A stretch of 17,592 bases of DNA, from assembly GCA_030620125.1 (NCBI GenBank), contig JAUXFI010000013.1:1-17592 (forward strand), read 5' to 3'. Position numbers and translations under genes: made by a program. This DNA comes from Anaerolineae bacterium. GTDB taxonomy: Bacteria > Chloroflexota > Anaerolineae > B4-G1. The notes under the pieces were generated by a model, which saw only the letters and a program-made list of their open reading frames with translations, did not search any database and was not told where the DNA came from. Below are positions 8,160-15,062 of this stretch, one piece after another. Positions within the stretch are counted from its first letter, which is position 1, and each line of letters opens with the position of its first letter.

Positions 8160-8169
8160 CAGTTAGCAA
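8126..8169 (+). repeat. Heptanucleotide tandem repeat array C (about six units, consensus CARTYAG)
   Basis: From 8126 a run of 7-base units follows CAGTCAG/CAGTTAG: complete units start at 8132, 8139, 8146, 8153 and 8160, flanked by partial ones. The array supplies the last codons and the TAG stop (8157-8159) of the radical SAM gene and fills much of the gap to the carrier-protein gene. Confidence 0.9.
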
Positions 8170-8202
8170 CTCTGATCACAAATTGGTAGAGGAGAGAGAA
8201 GC

Positions 8203-8523
8203 ATGGTTGTGGAAAATCGTCAATCGCAATTCGGGGACAATCACCGCGTAGAGGTACAGATTCGCCGCTACGTTCTGGAGAACTTTTTGTTCAGCGACGA
8301 TGAGAGCAAACTGCAGAACGAAGCCTCGTTTCTGGAAGAGGGCGTCGTCGACTCGACCGGAGTGCTGGAATTGGTCCTCTTTGTCGAAGAGACATTCGAT
8401 CTCACCGTCGAAGATGACGAGATACTGCCCGAGAACTTTGATTCCGTCAATCAACTGGCGGCTTATGTGAGAACGAAACAAGGAGACAGCGCCCATGTTG
8501 GTGAATCAGTTCCTGGGGCATAG
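8203..8523 (+). CDS. Acyl carrier protein
   Basis: The 106-aa acidic protein has the four-helix carrier fold pattern. The phosphopantetheine attachment site is Ser51 in EEGVVDSTGVLELVLFVEE, where the canonical DSL is DST. It is followed by the helix-III-type segment VEDDEILPENFDSVNQLAAYV. It should carry an acyl or aminoacyl group as a thioester on 4'-phosphopantetheine. The SD AGAGGAGAGA is close to ATG 8203. Its 3' end overlaps the ligase start by 29 bp, so the two are very probably made together and form a loading pair. It is longer than housekeeping AcpP (about 78 aa), with extensions at both ends. No ketosynthase or fab gene is nearby, so a role in fatty acid chain extension is unlikely. 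Confidence 0.92.
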   Translation: MVVENRQSQFGDNHRVEVQIRRYVLENFLFSDDESKLQNEASFLEEGVVDSTGVLELVLFVEETFDLTVEDDEILPENFDSVNQLAAYVRTKQGDSAHVGESVPGA

Positions 8524-10030
8524 CGCCGAACGTTACCCAGACAAGGTAGCGCTGATATTTCAAGAACAGCGGCTAACTTATGCCGAAATCGAAGCGCGCG
8601 CAAATCGCCTGGCCAATGCTCTCCTCGACCATGGCGTGCAGCAGGGAGAGCGCGTCGCTGTCTACCTCAACAACTCTGTCGAAGCCGTGATCTCCATCTT
8701 TGCCATTCTGAAGGCAGGCGCTGTCTTTTCCGTCGTCAACCACAGCACCAGATTCAACAAGCTGGTCTACATCCTGAACAACTGCCAGGCCAGTGCTCTG
8801 ATAACCACCGAGCGCAAGGCGAGGCTGACCAGCGCGGTGATGGACGCCGTGCCCTCGCTCAAGTTCACCGTGCTCTGCGGGAAAGACGCCACGACGACGG
8901 CCGCCCAGCGCGATGATTTCCTGGCCTACGACACCCTCCTTGAGACCTATCCTTCCCAGCCTCCTCCCTGCCTCAGCATTGACGTGGACCTGGCTTGTCT
9001 GATCTACACCTCCGGCAGCACCGGCGAGCCGAAGGGGGTGATGTCCACTCACTTTAACGTCGTGACTGCTGCCTCCTCCATCATCCAATACCTGGAGAAC
9101 GTGCCCGAGGACATTGTGATTGGCGTTCCCCCGCTCTCCTTCGACTATGGCCTCTACCAACTGCTGATGGTCTTCAAGTTCGGAGGCACACTGGTGCTGG
9201 AGCGGTCTTTTGCCTACCCTGCCGCCATACTCAAGCTGATGGAACGGGAACGGGTCACCGGCTTCCCCGGCGTGCCGACCATCTTTGCCACCATCTTGCA
9301 GATGGATCTGAGCAAGTACGATCTGTCATCCCTGCGCTACATCACGAACACCGCCGCAGCGCTGCCAGTCAGCCACATTGCGGAACTGCGCGCCAAGTTC
9401 CCCGGGGCGACGCTCTACTCGATGTACGGGCTCACCGAGTGCAAGCGCGTCTCCTACCTGCCGCCGGAGGAACTGGATCGCCGTCCCGGATCCGTTGGCA
9501 TCGCCATGCCCAACACCGAGGTATGGGTTGTGGACGAGCAGGGCAACCGTGTGGCCCCCGGCGTGATAGGCGAATTGGTCGTGCGAGGGTCACACGTGAT
9601 GCAGGGCTACTGGAACGACCCAGAGGAAACGGCCAAGCGATATCGCCCCGGCCGCTATCCGGCCGAGCGCATCCTGTACACCGGCGACCTCTTCAAGACG
9701 GACGAGGAGGGGTTCTTGTATTTCGTAGGTCGCAAAGATGACATCATCAAGAGCCGTGGGGAGAAGGTGGCTCCCAAAGAAGTCGAAAACGTGCTGTACG
9801 CTCTGGAAGGCGTGACCGAAGCGGCCGTCATCGGAGTGCCCGACGAGATCCTGGGCCAGGCCATCAAAGCCTTCGTCGTCTGTGGTGACGGTCGCGGACT
9901 GACCGAGCGGGACGTGCTGCGACATTGCTCCCAGCACCTGGAGGACTTTGCGATGCCCAAGTACGTCGAGTTCCGCTCGTCCTTGCCAAAGACCATGTCC
10001 GGTAAGATCAAAAAGACGGGTCTGTGCTAG
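8495..10030 (+). CDS. AMP-dependent acyl ligase (acyl-ACP/acyl-CoA synthetase, adenylation enzyme)
   Basis: The 511-aa class I adenylate-forming enzyme is complete. The phosphate-binding loop is YTSGSTGEPKG (171-181). The A5-type motif is YSMYGLTECKR, A7 is YTGDL and A8 is GRKDDIIKSRGEKVAPKEVE. The A10 lysine is Lys504 in MSGKIKK at the extreme C-terminus. It activates a carboxylic acid as an acyl-adenylate and transfers it to a thiol, most simply the phosphopantetheine of the overlapping carrier protein. The adenylation pocket does not show an obvious amino-acid-binding Asp that I can assign by eye, so the substrate is open. It resembles the stand-alone ligases found beside carrier proteins in polysaccharide and exosortase-A loci. 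The SD AAGGAGA (8480-8486) precedes ATG 8495. Confidence 0.93.
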   Translation: MLVNQFLGHSAERYPDKVALIFQEQRLTYAEIEARANRLANALLDHGVQQGERVAVYLNNSVEAVISIFAILKAGAVFSVVNHSTRFNKLVYILNNCQASALITTERKARLTSAVMDAVPSLKFTVLCGKDATTTAAQRDDFLAYDTLLETYPSQPPPCLSIDVDLACLIYTSGSTGEPKGVMSTHFNVVTAASSIIQYLENVPEDIVIGVPPLSFDYGLYQLLMVFKFGGTLVLERSFAYPAAILKLMERERVTGFPGVPTIFATILQMDLSKYDLSSLRYITNTAAALPVSHIAELRAKFPGATLYSMYGLTECKRVSYLPPEELDRRPGSVGIAMPNTEVWVVDEQGNRVAPGVIGELVVRGSHVMQGYWNDPEETAKRYRPGRYPAERILYTGDLFKTDEEGFLYFVGRKDDIIKSRGEKVAPKEVENVLYALEGVTEAAVIGVPDEILGQAIKAFVVCGDGRGLTERDVLRHCSQHLEDFAMPKYVEFRSSLPKTMSGKIKKTGLC

Positions 10031-10129
10031 ATGGCTGTTGCCAGCACGCCGGCAAGTTGGCTGGCCTGTTGTGTGTGATTTTGAGGGTGGTTTTGACGAG
10101 GTATTGATCCTCTGAGACCTGGATTTGCT

Positions 10130-10585
10130 ATGGATTCGATTTCGAACCTGCTGGGAAACGGATTTGGTCGGTATCTTGAGATATGGAGCAGGCTCCATGG
10201 CATGCTCGTTGGATTGGTCATTGTTTTCGGTTTACCACTTGTCTTCAAGAATCGTTCTGCCTACTTTAGTTTCTGTCGCGGTTTTATCGTCTTTGCCTTT
10301 TCGCTTCTATTTGCAGGTGCACTCTTCAACATGCTTTGGAGTATACTTGTCGTTGACGTCCTGTACGTGAACTATGACTACTGGATCGATTTCTCACCAT
10401 TTTGGCTGATGATCAATGAATCCTCATTTGGTCCTGACTCGATGGGGCTCTACCAACTACTGGGAGATACCACGTTTGGCCAGCTACAAATGATCTGGGC
10501 TTTTTTTGCGTTGGCAACCTGGTTGGTTGCCTTTAGCAGTTATTACTTTGTGAGGAAACTCTGGGCGAAGAGCAGTGTCCGTTGA
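10130..10585 (+). CDS. Small hypothetical membrane protein
   Basis: I do not recognise this 151-aa protein. It has three clear hydrophobic segments (about residues 24-40, 48-75 and 120-142). Between the second and third is an aromatic-rich loop with NYDYWIDFSPFW, and it ends in a positively charged tail (RKLWAKSSVR), so the C-terminus is probably cytoplasmic. Base composition is visibly more AT-rich than that of its neighbours, and the SD is weak (GGAT five bases before ATG 10130). It sits alone between the ligase (100 bp upstream) and the heptamer array that precedes asnB. It may be a recently acquired gene or a membrane partner in acyl or glycan transfer; nothing in the sequence decides this. 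Reality as a gene is supported by ORF length and a coherent membrane profile. Confidence 0.65.
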   Translation: MDSISNLLGNGFGRYLEIWSRLHGMLVGLVIVFGLPLVFKNRSAYFSFCRGFIVFAFSLLFAGALFNMLWSILVVDVLYVNYDYWIDFSPFWLMINESSFGPDSMGLYQLLGDTTFGQLQMIWAFFALATWLVAFSSYYFVRKLWAKSSVR

Positions 10586-10608
10586 ATGTTCGAGGAATGA
10601 CCGGGCTG

Positions 10609-10636
10609 CTAACCGCTGACCGCTAACTGCTGATTG
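10609..10636 (-). repeat. Heptanucleotide tandem repeat array D (four units, inverted relative to array C)
   Basis: Four consecutive 7-base units follow CTRAYYG on the + strand, which is the CARTYAG-type unit of array C read on the other strand. The array ends two bases before the asnB ATG and occupies the place where a Shine-Dalgarno would be expected. Confidence 0.85.
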
Positions 10637-10638
10637 TT

Positions 10639-12627
10639 ATGTGTGGTATCGTAGGAATCTCAAATCTGACACAAGATCGCCCCATAGACACCGAACTCCT
10701 GAAAGGGATGTTGGGTATCATCCGCCATCGCGGGCCCGACGAGTTCGGCATCTATAAAGACGCCCGGATCGGGATGGGCAGCGCTCGTCTCAGCGTCATT
10801 GACCTGAACAGTGGGCAACAGCCGATATGCAACGAGGACGAGACCATCTGGATCGTGTTCAACGGGGAGATATTTAACTACATCGAACTACGCGCCGATT
10901 TGGAGCGCCAGGGGCATTGTTTCTCCACCAACTCTGACACTGAAGTCATCGTTCACCTGTACGAAGAATATGGGCCGCGCTGCCTCGAATACCTCAATGG
11001 GCAGTTCGCCATCGCTCTCTGGGACAAACGATCTCGCGAACTGCTGCTGGCCCGAGACCGCGTGGGCATTTGTCCCCTTTTCTACACTGTAGCCGGTGGT
11101 TCCCTGATCTTTGGCTCCGAGATCAAGGCTATCCTGCTCGACCCTCGCGTGGAAGCCGAGGTTGATCCCCACACTCTCTCTCAGATATTCACCTTCTGGG
11201 CTCCGTTGACTCCGCGCACGATCTTTCGTGACATCTTTGAGGTCCCGCCAGGCCATTTCCTCCTACTCAAGGCGGATGGAAGCCTTTCGATCACCCGCTA
11301 CTGGAGCCTGACCTTTCCCGATCACCCCTCCCCCGGCCCCTCCCCGCTTCGGGGAGGGGAGGAAGAATACTACGCCGAGCGGCTGCGCGAATTGCTCATT
11401 GACGCCACTCGGCTTCGACTGCGAGCAGACGTGCCGGTGGGGGCCTACCTCAGCGGTGGACTGGATTCTTCCACCATCACCACCCTGATCCGCAACTATA
11501 CCGCCAACTATCTAAAAACCTTCTCCATCGCCTTCAGCGACCGCGAATTTGACGAGCGCGAGCACCAGGAGAGGATGACATCCTTCCTGGGGACCGACCA
11601 CCGTCGCGTTGAATGTACCCACGCTGACATCGGGCGGGTTTTCCCGGAGGTCATCTGGCACACGGAGACCCCCATCTTGCGCACGTCGCCAGCGCCGATG
11701 TACCTGCTGTCGAGACTGGTGCACGAGAACGACATCAAAGTCGTCCTGACGGGCGAGGGCGCGGACGAGTTCCTGGGCGGCTACAACATCTACAAAGAGG
11801 CCAAGGTCCGCCGCTTCTGGGCCAGAGACCCACATTCGTCACTGCGACCGCTGCTGCTGCGGAAACTGTATCCCTACGTGCCGGCACTCTCGACCGCCGG
11901 GGCCTCGTACCTCGAGGCATTCTTCCGCAGAGATCTGACCGCCGTGGACGAGGTCACATATTCCCACATGCTTCGCTGGCACAACACAGCGCGCCTGAAA
12001 CGATTCTTCTCCTCAGACCTGAAATCGGCGCTGGCCGATTACGACCCCATCACGGAATTCGCGCAGAGCATAGATGGCGCTTTTGGACGCTGGGCCCCGC
12101 TTGCCCAGGCGCAATACACCGAAATCTCAATCTTTATGTCCGAGTACCTGCTTTCCTCGCAGGGAGACCGTATGCTGTCGGCCAACTCGGTGGAGGGTCG
12201 CTTTCCCTTCCTCGATCATCGAGTGATCGAGTTCTGCAACCAGATTCCGCCGCACCTAAAGCTAAGAGGGCTACAGGAGAAACACGTCCTGAAGAAAAGT
12301 ATGGAGGGACTTTTACCAGCCGAGGTGCGGCGACGGCCCAAGCGACCCTACCGGGCGCCCATCAGCCCGAGTTTCTTTAACCCCAGCACTCACGCCTACG
12401 TGGAAGAATGTCTCTCGCCTGAGAGCATCCGCGCCAACGGCTACTTTAACCCGGTGGCCGTTTCCCGTCTGGCCGACAAATGTCGTCAGGGGACGCGGCT
12501 GGGCGAGAACGATTCGATGGCCCTTGCCGGCATCCTGTCGCTCCAGTTGCTGCATCACCTATTCGTGGACTACTTTGCCCTCAACCCGATTCCGGACATT
12601 GGTCCGGTAAAGATGTGTGTGGGATAG
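10639..12627 (+). CDS. asnB: Asparagine synthase (glutamine-hydrolysing)-type amidotransferase
   Basis: The 662-aa class II glutamine amidotransferase begins MCGIVGI, so Cys2 is the glutaminase nucleophile and the start is certain. The Ntn domain (about 1-210) includes RHRGPDE, FNGEIFNY and SDTEVI. The synthetase domain has the PP-loop SGGLDS (272-277) and GEGADEFLGGYNIY. The C-terminal part ends with an LP-type extension, as in AsnB-family enzymes of polysaccharide loci. Members such as WbpS and WbtH convert sugar uronic acids to uronamides, and XrtA-associated members have unknown targets, so a sugar carboxylate is a plausible substrate here (inference). A proline/glycine-rich linker at about residues 229-243 is encoded by a GC-rich palindrome. 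There is no SD upstream because heptamer array D abuts the ATG. Confidence 0.93.
   Translation: MCGIVGISNLTQDRPIDTELLKGMLGIIRHRGPDEFGIYKDARIGMGSARLSVIDLNSGQQPICNEDETIWIVFNGEIFNYIELRADLERQGHCFSTNSDTEVIVHLYEEYGPRCLEYLNGQFAIALWDKRSRELLLARDRVGICPLFYTVAGGSLIFGSEIKAILLDPRVEAEVDPHTLSQIFTFWAPLTPRTIFRDIFEVPPGHFLLLKADGSLSITRYWSLTFPDHPSPGPSPLRGGEEEYYAERLRELLIDATRLRLRADVPVGAYLSGGLDSSTITTLIRNYTANYLKTFSIAFSDREFDEREHQERMTSFLGTDHRRVECTHADIGRVFPEVIWHTETPILRTSPAPMYLLSRLVHENDIKVVLTGEGADEFLGGYNIYKEAKVRRFWARDPHSSLRPLLLRKLYPYVPALSTAGASYLEAFFRRDLTAVDEVTYSHMLRWHNTARLKRFFSSDLKSALADYDPITEFAQSIDGAFGRWAPLAQAQYTEISIFMSEYLLSSQGDRMLSANSVEGRFPFLDHRVIEFCNQIPPHLKLRGLQEKHVLKKSMEGLLPAEVRRRPKRPYRAPISPSFFNPSTHAYVEECLSPESIRANGYFNPVAVSRLADKCRQGTRLGENDSMALAGILSLQLLHHLFVDYFALNPIPDIGPVKMCVG
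11324..11363 (+). repeat. GC-rich palindromic element inserted in asnB coding sequence
   Basis: CCCCTCCCCG (11337-11346) and CGGGGAGGGG (11350-11359) form a perfect 10-bp stem with a three-base CTT loop, preceded by a C-rich tract. It encodes SPGPSPLRGGEEE, a peptide typical of intergenic palindromic repeats read through in frame, between the Ntn and synthetase domains. The outer boundaries are approximate. Confidence 0.75.
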
Positions 12628-12645
12628 ATAGAAAGGACACTGACC

Positions 12646-13662
12646 TTGAAACCGATACTAAAGAGATGTACACGCTGTATCTTGCCGGAGACCTTTCCTG
12701 GCATCAAATTCGACGAAGAGGGCGTGTGTAACTACTGCCTCGCTTCCGCGAACACTCTCCAGAAACAAGATCGTCTGAGGGAGAGACTCCGGCACAAGTT
12801 CCATGATATTCTGGAGCAGATTCGCGGACAGAACCAGTATGACTGCCTGATGAGTTGGAGTGGGGGGAAGGACAGCACCTTTACCCTCATGCTGCTCAAG
12901 CAGGAGTACGACCTGAACATTCTGGCCTTCACCTTCGACATGGGCTTTATTTCCCCGACAGCCTTTAGCAACATGCGCCGGATCTCGGAGAACCTGGAGG
13001 TGGATCATGTTATTGTCAAGCCCCGCTTCGATCTGCTGAGACAGATATTCGTCGCCTCGACCGCCCGCGACATGTACCCTGCGAAGGCCTTGGATCGAGC
13101 GAGCAACATCTGTACCTCTTGCATGGGAATGGCCAAGGGCATTGCCTTGCGGATAGCAATCGAGGAAAACATCCCGATCATCGCCTACGGCTGGTCGCCG
13201 GGCCAGGCTCCGCTGACGTCCTCCATATTCAAGACCAACCCTCAGATGATTCAGGCGATGCTGCCAGCGACGGTCGCTCCGCTCCAGAAAGTGGTCGGCG
13301 ACAGAATCGCGCCCTACTTCCCGGCTGAGCACCATTTCGATGACCCGACGCGCTTCCCATATAACATCTCTCCATTTGCCTTCCTGGACTATGACGAAGA
13401 CACGGTCTACGCGCGCATCGAAGAATTGGGATGGGAGCGCCCCAACGACACCGATCCCAACTCGACCAACTGCCTGCTCAATGCGTTCGCCAACGAGGTG
13501 CATCTGCGGCACATGGGCTATCACCCCTACGTGCTGGAACTGGCGAACCTGGTGCGGGGAGGATACCTGGACCGGGAGGAGGCCCTGATGCGGCTGAGAG
13601 TGCCACCCGACCCGGTGATACTGGCAGCGGTGAAAGCCAAGTTGGGCCTGCCGCCTCACTGA
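12646..13662 (+). CDS. PP-loop ATPase, N-acetyl-sugar amidotransferase-like
   Basis: The 338-aa protein carries an N-terminal zinc ribbon (Cys8-x2-Cys11 and Cys28-x2-Cys31, with RCILPETFPGI and EGVCNYC), then the PP-loop SGGKDS (72-77) that binds ATP. A third pair, Cys156-x2-Cys159 (CTSCMG), lies inside the ATPase domain. This layout matches the family containing WbpG/PseA-like enzymes, which add nitrogen (acetamidino groups) to UDP-sugars using ammonia from HisH/HisF-like partners; no such partner is in the window. A sulfur-transferring PP-loop enzyme is an alternative because of the internal CxxC. The start is TTG 12646, with AAGGA (12633-12637) eight bases upstream. It follows asnB by 18 bp, so the two are co-transcribed and could share an amidation task (inference). 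Confidence 0.85.
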   Translation: MKPILKRCTRCILPETFPGIKFDEEGVCNYCLASANTLQKQDRLRERLRHKFHDILEQIRGQNQYDCLMSWSGGKDSTFTLMLLKQEYDLNILAFTFDMGFISPTAFSNMRRISENLEVDHVIVKPRFDLLRQIFVASTARDMYPAKALDRASNICTSCMGMAKGIALRIAIEENIPIIAYGWSPGQAPLTSSIFKTNPQMIQAMLPATVAPLQKVVGDRIAPYFPAEHHFDDPTRFPYNISPFAFLDYDEDTVYARIEELGWERPNDTDPNSTNCLLNAFANEVHLRHMGYHPYVLELANLVRGGYLDREEALMRLRVPPDPVILAAVKAKLGLPPH

Positions 13663-13684
13663 CAGCCCGTACTGGAGACATACC

Positions 13685-14938
13685 GTGCATGTCCTCTACG
13701 TGACGCCCTACGTCCCCTCACAGATTCGCACGCGCCCCTACAACCTGATCAAGGCACTCGCCGGGCGCGGTCACGCCATCACGCTGCTGACCGCCAGCAC
13801 ATCAGCGGAAGAAGAGACCCAGGCCAAACAATTGCAGCCACACTGCCAGCGGGTAGAGGTCTTCCCGGTCCCAAAGTGGAGCTCGCTGCTGAATTGCCTA
13901 AAGGCCGTGCCCTCGACAGAGCCTTTTCAGACCATGTACTGCTACTCCGCAGCGATGGAACGCCGCATCGCCCAGATCGTGCAGCAGGAATCCGTTGACG
14001 TTGTCCACATCGAACATCTGCGGGCTGCACGCCTGGGCAGCGCGGTGCAACGCCTGCCAAAGGTGTACGACTCTGTGGACTGTATCTCCTTGCTGTTCGA
14101 GCGTACCTGGCAGAACAGCACCCGTCTGCGTTCTCGTCTGATGGCAGGGCTGGACCTGGCCCGCACTCAGAGTTACGAGGCGTATCTGTTGGAGCAATAC
14201 GACCACATCGTCATCACCTCCGACGAGGACAAGCGCGCTCTCGAATCGCTTGGCGAGCAATACCTGCCCGCAGCCAGTCACAAGGCCCCTGTGACCGTCG
14301 TGACCAACGGGGTGGACCTGCGGTACTTTGTCCCTCGCGAGAGCCACAAGCGGCGCGACGGCCGCCCTTTGACAAACTCGGGACACCGCACGCTGGTCTT
14401 TACCGGCAAGATGAGTTACCACGCCAACGTAGCTGCTGTGCTGTACTTTGCGCGGCAGGTGCTGCCCCGCATCTGGGCAACGCGCCCGGACGTCTGTTTC
14501 CAGGTTGTGGGCAAGGACCCTCCCCCCGTCGTCCAGGCCCTCACCGCCGATGCGCGGGTGAAAGTGACCGGCTACGTGGACGACCTGAGGCCCTACCTGG
14601 CTCAGGCCTCTGTCGCCGTATGCCCAACCGGCTATGCTGTGGGCATCCAGAACAAGGTACTGGAAGCGATGGCGATGGGCATGCCGGTCGTGAGCACACC
14701 TCAGGGCAGCACGGCGTTGGCCGCGCAGGACGGAAGGGACCTGCTGGTAGCGACTGGCGAGGCCGAGTTTGCCGCAAAGGTCATCAGCGTGCTTGATGAT
14801 AAGCAATTGGCGCGGAGACTTGCGCAGAACGGTCGCCGCTACGTGGAGGCACACCACAACTGGGAAATGGCCGCCGCCACCCTGGAGACCGCCTACGAGC
14901 AAGCAGTGAGAGATAGGTCGTTTCTAAGGAATTCGTAG
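13685..14938 (+). CDS. Family 4 glycosyltransferase (PEP-CTERM/EpsH1-associated type)
   Basis: The 417-aa GT-B enzyme has an N-terminal acceptor domain (VLYVTPYVPSQIRTRPYNLIKAL) and a C-terminal donor domain. Key segments are VVTNGVDLRYF, VFTGKMSYHANVAAVLYF, FQVVGKDPPP and VKVTGYVDDLRPYLAQA. The nucleotide-sugar motif is GIQNKVLEAMAMGMPVVSTPQG, with Lys and Glu at the usual E-x7-E-like position. The FTGKMSYHANV/PTGYAVGIQNK pattern resembles the sugar transferase family annotated beside exosortase-A systems. It should add a sugar to the growing lipid-linked glycan on the cytoplasmic side. GTG 13685 is supported by GGAG (13674-13677). It is the last biosynthetic gene of the run; 124 bp separate it from the surface protein gene. 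Confidence 0.92.
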   Translation: MHVLYVTPYVPSQIRTRPYNLIKALAGRGHAITLLTASTSAEEETQAKQLQPHCQRVEVFPVPKWSSLLNCLKAVPSTEPFQTMYCYSAAMERRIAQIVQQESVDVVHIEHLRAARLGSAVQRLPKVYDSVDCISLLFERTWQNSTRLRSRLMAGLDLARTQSYEAYLLEQYDHIVITSDEDKRALESLGEQYLPAASHKAPVTVVTNGVDLRYFVPRESHKRRDGRPLTNSGHRTLVFTGKMSYHANVAAVLYFARQVLPRIWATRPDVCFQVVGKDPPPVVQALTADARVKVTGYVDDLRPYLAQASVAVCPTGYAVGIQNKVLEAMAMGMPVVSTPQGSTALAAQDGRDLLVATGEAEFAAKVISVLDDKQLARRLAQNGRRYVEAHHNWEMAAATLETAYEQAVRDRSFLRNS

Positions 14939-15062
14939 CCGAATATTCACCCATCTTACACTGATGCTGTGTATCATGTTGGCAGGCAGTACAGGAAAAC
15001 CACTGTGATGGTTTCTAATGCCAATTCAATACATGATTTCTGAGTTTCAGAGGAGGTATGTT
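14939..15062. other. Intergenic leader of the surface protein gene
   Basis: This 124-bp AT-richer gap follows the GT4 gene. I see no convincing -35/-10 pair and no terminator for the upstream run. A small TCTGA-GTT-TCAGA hairpin (15039-15051) abuts the strong SD AGGAGG (15051-15056) of the next gene and could modulate access to it, but a 5-bp stem is weak evidence. Confidence 0.4.

Noticed and set aside
8203..10030. Dlt-type D-alanylation system
   Set aside because: Carrier and ligase sizes fit, but no DltB (MBOAT) or DltD is present, and the ligase motifs look like acyl ligases rather than DltA.
10093..10129. Promoter (TTGACG) ahead of the 151-aa membrane gene
   Set aside because: A -35-like hexamer is present, but no -10 element occurs at 16-18 bp.
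12658..13659. 333-aa - strand ORF covering almost the whole PP-loop gene
   Set aside because: It is a shadow frame of a GC-rich gene; the + strand product has zinc and PP-loop motifs, and the - strand product has no recognisable domain.
13898..14902. 334-aa - strand ORF opposite the GT4 gene
   Set aside because: It is a shadow of the GT-B coding sequence, with no coherent domain.
15018..15062. ATG 15018 as start of the surface protein
   Set aside because: It has no SD and would place 15 extra residues before a good signal peptide that starts at 15063 behind AGGAGG.
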